Assembly (NCBI GenBank): GCA_000151295.1
Contig: GG745333.1
Span: 1,437,485-1,479,108, forward strand
Origin: Allomyces macrogynus ATCC 38327
Lineage: Eukaryota > Blastocladiomycota > Blastocladiomycetes > Blastocladiales > Blastocladiaceae
Reading direction: 5' to 3'
DNA: 41,624 bases
Shown here one piece after another: positions 22,701 through 31,282 of the stretch (its first letter is position 1; each line of letters begins with the position of its first letter). The position numbers were made by a program, and so were the translations under genes. The notes under the pieces are model-generated. The model saw nothing but the letters and a program-made list of their open reading frames with translations, ran no database searches and was not told the DNA's origin.

Positions 22701-23807
22701 GCACATGACCAACCAGCCAATACCATCGAGCCCAGCACACATGCAAAGGCGAGGACTTTGCCCACGGCGGCCAAGAACCAACACAGCAATATCGACAAAC
22801 ACGGCACATTTAGCACCACGCGGCCGACGCGCGACCCCCACATCCCCGCCTGCTCGGCAGCGTCCATGAGGACGGGGGACCACGGCGGCACGCCCAAGAG
22901 CCGCCGGCGGGCCAGCCAGGAGCCGGCCCTGCCGCTGCGTTGTTGCGTTGTTTGAGTTCACGGACACCCACCAACATGCGCATCCACGCCCACCACACCT
23001 CCGAAGAAGAGAAACCAGGCGACGCTGACGAAGGGCAAACACAAAAAAAGTATGCAAGTGAAAAGTGAGAGGAGAGAGAGGAGAAAGCGGAAAAGTACTC
23101 TTTTGCGGCGGCTCGGCGCTCATGACGCTATCGTTATCGGACTCGGACGCGGTCGCGGCACTTGCCGTGGCCGCGAGCACGCTCTTGAGCGCGGGCGTCG
23201 CCGGCGGCATCGTCGTCGTCGGCACGGCGGCAGCACTTGGTGACGGTCGTTTCTTAGTCGGCGATCTGTGCGTGCCCGGCTTGGTGCCCGGCGCACCCGC
23301 GAGCGGGTCGACCGCCGCGTCGGCGGCGACCACGCCAGGCACCGAGTAACCCGGGAACGCGTACCCAAACGCGCCGAGGTACGGGTACCCACCCGCGGCA
23401 TAGGGCGGCGTGCCGTACGATGCGTAGCCCGGCGGTAAGAGGCCCGCGGGAAAACCGGTGGCCGGCATGCCTGCATACATGCTCGCGAATGCCGGGTTGT
23501 AGGGCACCGGAGCGTACCCAAAGGCGCCGGCGGCGGCGGCAGCGGGCGGTGCACCCGAGTCGGTCGTCGTGGCGGGCGGTTGTTGTTGCGACGGCCACAT
23601 GAGCGCGGCGGGCGCGGGTCCTTGCGACGGGTGCAAGTGGAGCGGAAACTGCGTCAGCGGCGCGGCGGTCGGCGCGGACGTGGTGGCCGGGAGGAACGAC
23701 GAGGGCAGGGTCGGCGTGATAGAGGAGGGGAACGCGCTCAGGGCCGCAGGAGCAGCAGTAGTGGTTTCAGGGTGACTCGTTATTGCTTGAACCGAGGCAG
23801 CGGCCAT
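19771..23807 (-). CDS. LUMINIDEPENDENS/PNUTS-like protein: homeodomain + TFIIS-N + RVxF (931 aa, 7 exons)
   Basis: Exons are 23099-23807, 21968-22394, 21779-21875, 21604-21712, 21326-21369, 20358-21251 and 19771-20286; phases agree and the total is 2796 nt. Residues 1-235 are Pro/Ala/Gly/Tyr-rich. A homeodomain-like region follows at about 237-297 (KARKQFTQSEKNWLEAKF, then LLPWFKRRRERRNQ). At about 380-462 five exons build a TFIIS N-terminal/LW domain (SIKLVASWLTRAVKQSNL, ALAALPVQAHHIND, LLSRVLSHV, QKLREKWRA). RIKWLDNDG at about 611 fits the PP1-docking RVxF pattern. The C-terminus is a Lys-rich tail (GKRKNKGKKKKNK). This layout matches plant LUMINIDEPENDENS and resembles PNUTS/Ppn1/Ref2, the PP1 scaffold of the cleavage/polyadenylation and termination machinery. 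Weak points are the exon of 44 nt, the CACCAAG acceptor at 21252, and the 704-nt intron. Confidence 0.78.
21462..21491. repeat. CAG/CTG trinucleotide repeat in an intron
   Basis: Nine CAG-type units with one TAG interruption lie in the intron 21370-21603 of the homeodomain/TFIIS-N gene. In the sense of the gene it reads CTG, giving a spurious poly-Leu frame. Confidence 0.85.
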
Positions 23808-24414
23808 GGCGACCGCGTGGGAAAACGGCGCCCTCAACGCCGATGCCCACCAGCGTCGCTGGCGGCGGCAGCGCGACTTGTGCTGAATTGGCACCCATGG
23901 CAAAGGAATGCGAACGCGCAGCGGCCGACAGGTTTATGGACTGACTCGCTTGGCGGCGGCGAGGCAAGCAGATCAGGAGGTGGAGTGGAAAGGGGACCGA
24001 ACGCGGGTAACGCGCCGGGTCGAGTCCTGGTCCTGGTCGCGGTTGGTGCGCCCTTGCGACAGGGAGCGAAGGAGAGAGCTCAAGGAGAGAGCTCAAGGAG
24101 AGGCACTGATGCGTGTGCGCTTTCGTCTCGAGGACAGGCCTGTGAGCTTGCGGATGTGATGTGACGACGAGCCGTCTGTCGGAGAGAAGAAGCGATGGCG
24201 GACAAGGCGCTCGCTTTATAGGCCTGAATCCAGCAAGATGCTGAAGGGCAGGTTGAACGACGCCTGACAACGACTCGAATCGACTTGGCGAAACCCGGGA
24301 TGAACGCTCACACGTGATGAAACTCCACCCCCACTTACAATCCCTCCCCGTTTTGCTCGCAAGATTCTGTTTTGGATGCGTCAACTTCTCTCGATTCAAA
24401 GCCGACAGTCAACG
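23808..24414. other. intergenic region between tandem minus-strand genes
   Basis: These 607 bases contain the upstream region of the homeodomain/TFIIS-N gene and the 3' side of the next gene. A short tandem repeat of GGAGAGAGCTCAA lies at about 24068-24094. No exon is supported. Confidence 0.5.
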
Positions 24415-25241
24415 TCAGCGTGCGGCGCGTGCGCCCAAGTCCACGGTCGCGGTCGCCGCCCCCGTCCCCATGGCGCCTGCACCGGCTCGTTGCTGGCTCC
24501 GCGCTGATTCTGGAGCTTACCAGCAGACTTGACCGTAAGCCAACTGGTACTTCCAATCCATCCCGGCAAATAGCGCGAACGCACATGCAGCTTATCCGAC
24601 GACTTGAGCTGCGCCTCGACCAAGCACAGAAACTTGCCACCACGGTCGAGCACGACCTCGAGGTCGCGCGGCGGTGCGAGCACTTCGGAGCTCGGAAACA
24701 AGTCGACGTGCCGAGTTGCGGCACCCCCGGTCGCGTCGTCGGCGGTCGCCGGCGCCGACACGGGCGTGTGTCCGCGCACCGCGTCCGACCGTAATGTCAT
24801 GTGCCGGCGACCGCGATCAGCGTGCGCCTTGTTCTCGACGAGCGCGCGCTGCATCCGCGCCGCGTGCTGGAACGTGAAATGGTACTCTTCTTCGGTCTCG
24901 ACGGAAATCGCAAGCGCGTCAGACCGGCCGACCGCCGACGGGCGCGCGTTTGCGGGCGCCTGGTAGTGCCGCCACGCCGGCACGGTGCCCGTGAGCCGCT
25001 CATGTAGTGGCGGGAGCGTAGTTGCCGTGGAGGTCGAAGTTGACGGTGACGGTGCTGCCGCGGGCGTTGCAAGCCGTTGCGCGGGATCGGTGCCGGTGGA
25101 GGGCGGTGATGGGCGTGAACCAAGCTGGTACCGCAGGTGAGAGTCGCGGGGAGTGCTCGGGGTAGGTGGACTCGATGGCGCAACGGCGGCCATCCCGGGC
25201 GAAGGGCGCCGCTGCTTCTTGAAGTAGGGCTGCGCGCTCAT
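24415..25241 (-). CDS. Uncharacterised fungal protein (260 aa, 2 exons)
   Basis: Exons are 24521-25241 and 24415-24476, with a 44-nt phase-1 intron (GTAAGC...GTGCAG). Without splicing the same frame runs on to 24396, so both ends are possible. The start at 25241 (MSAQPYFKKQRRPSP) is the first ATG; the frame is open upstream to at least 25330 without one. The first half is Pro/Ser/Thr-rich. The second half is ordered-looking, with ISVETEEEYHFTFQHAARMQ and a strand-rich C-terminal module (DLEVVLDRGGKFLCLVEAQL, then LHVRSRYLPGWIGSTSWLTV). I do not recognise the family. A coiled or beta-rich interaction domain is all that can be said. It lies about 200 bp from the assembly gap. Confidence 0.6.
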
Positions 25242-25442
25242 GGGCACCAGCCGAGTAAATGAGGTCGACGAAGAGCCCAGCGACGCTCCGTCGAGCGAGT
25301 CAAGCAGCTGCGACTCAGTCCTTTTCACAATGCTGGTCAAGACACCCTGGCTCGGGCGAGCGGCAGCCGCGGCCTATAAAAACAGCAGAGGGAAAAACAA
25401 GACCGCACAATGGGAAAAGCGGTGTGCCGCTCTCATCCCAAG

Positions 25443-25764
25443 NNNNNNNNNNNNNNNNNNNNNNNNNNNNNNNNNNNNNNNNNNNNNNNNNNNNNNNNNN
25501 NNNNNNNNNNNNNNNNNNNNNNNNNNNNNNNNNNNNNNNNNNNNNNNNNNNNNNNNNNNNNNNNNNNNNNNNNNNNNNNNNNNNNNNNNNNNNNNNNNNN
25601 NNNNNNNNNNNNNNNNNNNNNNNNNNNNNNNNNNNNNNNNNNNNNNNNNNNNNNNNNNNNNNNNNNNNNNNNNNNNNNNNNNNNNNNNNNNNNNNNNNNN
25701 NNNNNNNNNNNNNNNNNNNNNNNNNNNNNNNNNNNNNNNNNNNNNNNNNNNNNNNNNNNNNNNN
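25443..25764. other. Assembly gap (322 N)
   Basis: A run of N separates two scaffolded pieces; its length may be arbitrary. It interrupts the minus-strand coding region to its right and possibly the promoter of the gene to its left. Confidence 1.
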
Positions 25765-26216
25765 CGCCGAGCGTGACGGGCCCCACCGCGCCCGGCGGGA
25801 TCGGTCTGCCACTAGCCATGACACGAGTAGAGCACGACCGGGGGCTCGCTTGCGCGCGCGAGAGGCGCGCCACCGACCCACACACCACCACCCGCACTCA
25901 AAGAGCTCCCGGGTGTTGCCGAGCCGGGCATCAGTGGCGGTAGCCGCGCAGTTCGTATCGTAGGTGGTGCAGTCGGGGCGGCAAGGCTCATTCCGCACGC
26001 GCGTAAGCGTGCAGTATGGGTCGAAGAGTCGGAACTTGCGCCAGAGTCTTCTAACGATGGCGGGAGCGAGGAAACGGCAACAGTCGGTCGGCGAGCGGGT
26101 GGGCGTGGTGGCCTGGTGCCTGGCCCGACGCTTGGTACGATCAGGGTGACGGATGGCCGCGGGTCGGGCGCCGCGGGCGTCGGGGCGGAATTGGCTACTG
26201 GGATGGCCTGGATCAT
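25765..26216 (-). CDS. Gap-interrupted coding region with Cys-rich segment (partial)
   Basis: Two overlapping minus-strand frames look coding. One has an ATG at 26216 (MIQAIPVANSAPTPAAPDPR) and is Pro-rich. The other, without an ATG, contains RRLWRKFRLFDPYCTLTR followed by NEPCRPDCTTYDTNCAATAT, with Cys spaced x9, x3 and x6, and ends at a possible GTGCGG donor near 25904. I could not find a phase-consistent intron joining them. A Cys-rich loop after a basic stretch could be an extracellular or metal-binding module. The remainder probably lies in the gap. No family is recognised. Confidence 0.35.
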
Positions 26217-26507
26217 CTTGCAGCTAGTTGCGTGGCCGTGAGTGTCGTGAAAGGGCGAGCAATTGGGTTGGCAAGTTGCATGGTGGAGACGAGAGAAGCG
26301 AAATGAACGGGAATGAAAGGTTAGCAGCGCATGCTTGCGGTATCAAACACATGATCGCGACGGGCTGCTTCATAAACAAGTCTCTGATCTCCTGCTCAAT
26401 CATCCGGCAACTCCGCTGTTGCAGGCGGCGGCGACGTATACGGCTGCAACTTCTCGCATTCGGCGATTTTATTCGAGACTCAGGCGACCCAACCGCTGTG
26501 CTTCACC

Positions 26508-27420
26508 ATGTCCGACACCGGCTCCGAAATCGACGCGCAAGAGCAGGCCCCGACCATTGGCGTATGCGCGCTCTCAGCATTCCCTCAGCATCAACCTGCC
26601 AGTAACCAACGTTTTTGCATGGCCATAGACCTACGAGGGCGACCGTGCGGCCACGGGCGAGCGCCATGGCAAGGGCCGCAACACGTTTCCCAACGGCGAC
26701 GTCTACGAGGGCGACTACTTTGCCGGCCGTCGCGAGGGCCGCGGCATCTACACGTGGAAGAAGCCGCGCGCGCGCTATGTCGGCGGGTACCTCGAGAACC
26801 TGCGCCACGGCCCGGGCGCCATGGTCTACCCGGATGGAAGCCGCTACAAAGGTGCGTTTGGATCGATACTGCATCAAGTTTGGAATGTTCAATTTTCTCA
26901 CCCATCCCATCCTCGATGGACTCTTTTGCAGGCGAGTTCAAGGCGGGCAAGCGCCACGGCAAGGGCATCTACGTCTACGCCAACGGCGACTGGTACGACG
27001 GCATGTGGGAAAATAATGTCAAGCACGGCGAGGGTGTCTACACATTTGCTGCTACCAAGAGCACGGTATGTCTCCACGCGCCGTTTCTGTTCTCTCCTCT
27101 TGCGCATCCATTTGACTAGAATTCTACGCGTTCTCCACCAGATCTCCGGCACGTGGGACAAGAACTGGCTCGCCGGTCCAGCCGAAATCAAGCACGCTGA
27201 CCACCAAGTCCGTGGCTCCTTTGCGCCCGTGCGCGAGACGGTGCCCGTCAACCCCGACGACGAAACGGCCGGGACCATGGAAGTCGTAGCCGACTCAAAA
27301 TTGACGCTGCCATGCGCGCTACAGTTCACGAGCACCGGGTACACGGTCCCAGTCTGCCGCGTCCCGCAACAGGTCGGGCTCGGTGTTCCCGCGCCGGCGG
27401 CCGAAGACGAGGGCAAGTAA
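26508..27420 (+). CDS. RSPH1: Radial spoke head protein 1-like MORN-repeat protein (229 aa, 4 exons)
   Basis: Exons are 26508-26561, 26629-26851, 26932-27065 and 27142-27420; donors are GTATGC, GTGCGT and GTATGT, phases match, total 690 nt. After an 18-residue first exon (MSDTGSEIDAQEQAPTIG) come five to six MORN repeats, each with Y-x-G-x-(6-8)-G-x-G: YEGDRAATGERHGKGRNTFP, YEGDYFAGRREGRGIYTW, YVGGYLENLRHGPGAMVYP, YKGEFKAGKRHGKGIYVY and YDGMWENNVKHGEGVYTF. The ISGTWDKNWLAGPAEI unit closes the array as in RSPH1, and 80 residues of non-repeat tail follow. RSPH1 sits in the head of the axonemal radial spoke and is needed for flagellar beating. This gene therefore argues for a zoospore-forming organism. 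Other MORN proteins are the alternative, but the short N-terminus and GERHGKG first repeat favour RSPH1. Confidence 0.88.
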
Positions 27421-27699
27421 ACTCGTGCGCGTCGAAGGCAGGGGGGAGGGCGACTGGGCACTTGTTGGATCTCGGAGGTTGTGGAATTGCATTCCAATGG
27501 CATTGGTTTCGGGCAGAGAGGTATATTTCATTCATGGATGGGACAAAAACTGGCCGGCAACTGGGCCGTCCCGCAATGCACAAAACGTTTCCCAACGTCT
27601 AAAGAAATTGCACGACTCCAAGACCTGCTTGGAGCAGCAACAACGACATCAACCCACCTCTCATCTCTCTTCATCCTTCCCTTTCCACCCTTTCTGAAC

Positions 27700-29208
27700 T
27701 CACGACCCCGCCACAGCCGCCGTCGCAACCGGCGCGCTCTCTGGCACCGGATCCGGCACCGGTGTGAGCCGGAGCACCAAGTACAAATTCCGGTACGTAT
27801 CCGGATTCCCCAAACTCCCTCCCGCGCGTCCACCCACATACCCAGCCACTCGCGTTGGCCGGTACCCGCCGTACCCGTCGCACCAGAGCACCTGGCCCTG
27901 CACGACATTCGTTCCCGGCGCCGGCGTATCCCACGGCGAGTCTCCACCAGGCACAACCGTGACCGCCGCACGTGCGGCCGCCTCCAACTGCTCGCGCGAC
28001 ATTCCGCGCGCCTGCGCACACGCGCCCGCTACGGACGCGGGAACCGCGTAAAGGTGGCATGCGTCGGCCGGGTGGACTAGGTCGGTTGCTCGGCGACCGA
28101 CGAATTTCGAAATGGCCATGCGTGGATGGTAGAGGAACGCGGGCGCGTGTGGGGACGTGGTGGGGGCGGGTTCCGGGTCGAGCCGCACGTGGCCGACGGT
28201 CAGGTCCAGCGCGACGTAGAGCGACAAGGTCGTGGATAGGACGGGTTGCACGCCCGTCGGCACTCGAGAGTCTGGGTCGCCGGCGCTCGTCGTGTGCGTG
28301 GCTCCACCGCGACCGCGCGCGCCGCGGCCTCGGCCTCGTCCACGCCCGCGGCCGCGCGAAGGGAGGGGGATGTCAACTTTGTCGGCTGTCGTGGGTTTGC
28401 CGACGGTTCTTGCGCGACCGCGCGCGCCGCCACGCCGCCCGCGGCCGCGGCCACGCACAGCAGGAGCCGGGGTGTCGGTCGCCGGCTGGGTATCTGATTG
28501 ATTGAGCGGCGGAGGCGACGTGGTCCCCGCCGTCGCTTCGCCAGGTGCGGACAGCGGATCCGGCTCGGCAGCGGGTGCCACGGGCGCTGGAGGTGCCGCA
28601 CGTGGTACAACCGGCACTTGCAACGCCGCCGCCGCAGCAGCAGGAGCAGCGGTAAATGACGACGGCGGCGACGACATCGTAGGCCCCTCGAACAGTCCAT
28701 CCATTGTGCCCAAACTCGGCCGCCTCGCCCGCATGAACGTGTTCCCAGTCGTAACATCGGTGGCCGGCGCATCGACGTGCCCAAGAAGCGCCTGAATGGA
28801 CGGCAGGGACGGGCGGCGCGACGACGCGCCATCGCGCGGTGGCCTGTCCGGCATGCCTTGTAACGCCGCCGCCCCAAAATCGGGCAAGTGCAAGTCCCCT
28901 CCTCCGCCGCATGACCATGCATGCATCGCACCAGCACTGCTTAGACTACCGCCTCCGCTGCCATTGGGCGACGTGCCGAGCAGCGACCGGAAGAGATCTT
29001 CGGCCGCGTCGGCGCCGTTCAGCGTGGACGGTGCGGGCACGAGGTACACGTGCGGGTCGGCAGTGCCGGTGAAGAGCGCGCCGGGGTCAACAATTACGGG
29101 GTACGGGCGCGTCGGGCGGGTCGTGCTGGGCGGCGCAGCGTCGGGCAAGTCGTGCGCGCCGCTGGTCAGAACGGGCGCGGATGCCGGGTACCAGCCCGTG
29201 CCCGACAT
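27700..29208 (-). CDS. PAS-domain protein with RGG boxes (502 aa)
   Basis: One long exon. The start at 29208 (MSGTGWYPASAPVLTSGAHD) is the first ATG, but the frame is open further upstream, so 5' exons may exist. Order: a disordered Pro/Ala/Ser-rich N-terminus; two Arg-Gly clusters (RGRGRGRRGG and RGRGRGRGRGRGARGRGG) around residues 270-320, typical of RNA-binding or methylated RGG tails; then a PAS-like fold at about 350-490, with strand LYVALDLTVGHVRL, the signature KFVGRRATDLVHPADA, and final strands VLWCDGYGGYRPTRVAGYVG and NLYLVLRLTPV. The DLVHP motif recurs in the PAS protein at 33.4 kb. The role is unknown; sensory or signalling use of the PAS fold is inference. It is convergent with the RSPH1-like gene (279 bp between stops). 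Confidence 0.7.
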   Translation of the reverse strand: MSGTGWYPASAPVLTSGAHDLPDAAPPSTTRPTRPYPVIVDPGALFTGTADPHVYLVPAPSTLNGADAAEDLFRSLLGTSPNGSGGGSLSSAGAMHAWSCGGGGDLHLPDFGAAALQGMPDRPPRDGASSRRPSLPSIQALLGHVDAPATDVTTGNTFMRARRPSLGTMDGLFEGPTMSSPPSSFTAAPAAAAAALQVPVVPRAAPPAPVAPAAEPDPLSAPGEATAGTTSPPPLNQSDTQPATDTPAPAVRGRGRGRRGGARGRARTVGKPTTADKVDIPLPSRGRGRGRGRGRGARGRGGATHTTSAGDPDSRVPTGVQPVLSTTLSLYVALDLTVGHVRLDPEPAPTTSPHAPAFLYHPRMAISKFVGRRATDLVHPADACHLYAVPASVAGACAQARGMSREQLEAAARAAVTVVPGGDSPWDTPAPGTNVVQGQVLWCDGYGGYRPTRVAGYVGGRAGGSLGNPDTYRNLYLVLRLTPVPDPVPESAPVATAAVAGS

Positions 29209-31282
29209 GGCACTCGCAGTTGAAATGGTGTTGGAGTACTTCGCGTCGGTGGTATCGGGCAATTATTGGTCCAGAGGCCATCCACGGCCCGGGTACTCCC
29301 TGGCTCGTGGCCGTCGCTCGGAGCGTGGTCGGCGGGTCCAGACTGGCCGTGGAAAGAGCTCGTGTTGCTGTACGCGTCGTCGTGCCAAGCTGGATGCTGA
29401 ACCGAAATATGAGAGAGAGAGCTGGCGAGAGCGGAGGGAGGGAAGTAGCGTATTATTCTTGGCAGTCGCGACTCTCACCATGACCATTCTGGCGCGTCCA
29501 CCTACAAGATTCACCAACTCTTGGCTTGATGAATGGCCCGACCGCGTGCTCGAATGCCAATGAAAGCGTCTGGGCCCTTCTTGTAAAGCGCGAACATCAC
29601 GTACGTCGAAGCGTGCGTCACATCGACGCGCTCGCGGACGAAGAAGCCCGGCGACCATGAAGATGTGGTACGAACGCACGCGGCGCGAGTGTTGCGCGCG
29701 GGCCGAACAAACGGTCAGGCGGGGCCGCCACACCGCCGCTCTTGTCGCCATACAAACACCAACCAGAACCGGGCGTCAGGAGCGCGACGCCTCCGACCGC
29801 CGGGGTTTTGTTCAGGGACCGCGGTCACCACTCACCGTAGAGCAACAAGCTTGTTCACGTCGCACAGGGCCGCGTCTGTGGACATGGACGAGCGGTGTGC
29901 CGACGAAGTTCCTTGTTTTTGTGGAGAGCCGCGGCTATATTTTTGGAGAGTGGACGCGACGCGTACCAACCATTTTTACGCTCACTTGAACGCACCCACC
30001 AGTACAGCTCGCGCCGACTTCGCTGTGGGCGAGCGTGGGCGTCCAATGCGCGACGCGTCCCTTGTCTTGTTGAAAGGCGGCATTGGACGACCATCGATGC
30101 GACTGAATCGTTCAACTTGAAATGCACGCGGCTGGATGAGACCGGCCCAACTACCGTCAGATCTGAAACGCGGCGCCCACGCGCGCGCCTCCAGAAGCAA
30201 GCGTGAGGGATGCGCGTGAGGTGGGCGCTCGGAAAATAACATGCATATCGTCAGCTGATCGCTTTTTCGCGTCTTTCGCCATCGTTTGTCCGCGTGCAGC
30301 GTACGCGTGTGGAAGCTCGTGGGTGCGTTTCGTTGTGGGTTGTGGTGAGCTGCGCGCTGACGGCGAACTGGCCGGCCGGCGTGATTGATCTTGTTTGTGA
30401 TCAGAAGCGCCAGCAACCTGGCCCCCGTCTGTTCCCGCGCTTCGCTCTTTACTCTCGCGGCTTGGGTGCTCAGCAGGTCACAGTTTGCATGCCGGGCACC
30501 TGCAGCACACTCCCTTGCATCTCGAAACTGATCGCTGCCAGACGCATAATCGAGAAACTGAGGGCGAAGTCATGTATTGTCCCTCCCCGGCAGCCTGGGA
30601 CAATAAATACAAGCCGTACACTAATTTGGAGGTCGTTTGGATGGTTGGAGGGGCGCCCATCGATGCCATGCACGCCACTCGAATCACATCGGACAAACGG
30701 CCTCATTGCTGCCACTGCTTGCTCTCTTGATTGATGTAGTTTGGTTGTCGCCGCTCGTGGTGAGTGTTGCCGCTCATCACCGCGGAGTGTGATTTCTCGC
30801 TGGCGTGTGCACGGAGCATAGTACCCTGACATGGCCTGCCGCTCGATTCGTGCTGGATAACGTAACAAGGAGAGCAAAAAATATAAACAAACCAAATTAT
30901 AATTGATTGAGCAGAATCGATATACGCGAAAACCGACCAATCCCCCCTGTGCGAACGTGAGCACGAGTTCCCACCGCGTGCTGGCGTGGATTGCGCTGCG
31001 ATGGAAATAGCGTGTCGTCAGACGACGCGGCTTCCCTCTCCACCCCTTTTTACTCTTGCCGGGTCTCTTCTGCGCGGAGTGATCAGGACGCGAAATCTCG
31101 GTGCCCGAGTCCACCGCCAGATCCGTGGTCAGTTTTCCCCAAAGGAAATCACGTCCCGCAACATCGTCGCACTCATCGACGACATCGAGCTGTGGAGACG
31201 CTGCAGAAGGAGCAAAGGGGAGAGAAGGTTGTTGCGGCTCTCCAGTACAAGAATTCCCGGCATCGCCGCGTGTGCGATCCCT
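29209..31282. other. long region with no confident gene
   Basis: These 2 kb lie upstream of the PAS/RGG gene and downstream of the F-box gene. Apart from the broken coding segment at 29511-29885, I see only weak frames. The segment 30870-30930 is AT-rich. No RNA gene or mobile element terminus was recognised. Confidence 0.5.
29511..29885 (-). pseudogene. Possible small gene or upstream exons with an apparent frame break
   Basis: An ATG at 29885 opens MSTDAALCDVNKLVAL, followed by a canonical GTGAGT donor (phase 2). Acceptors CGACAAG and CAAGAG follow at about 29740; the latter continues as RGGVAAPPDRLFGPR in matching phase. About 30 codons later the best coding frame shifts, to FFVRERVDVTHASTYVMFAL then YKKGPDAFIGIRARGRAIHQ, ending TGA at 29511. 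No AG exists between 29738 and 29641, so an intron cannot explain the shift. A one-base assembly error, a true frameshift, or a misread exon at the 5' end of the PAS/RGG gene are all possible. No family is assigned. Confidence 0.3.

Noticed and set aside
29511..29885. Velvet-domain protein
   Set aside because: The strand pattern around FFVRERV is only loosely similar and the velvet N-terminal signature was not found upstream.
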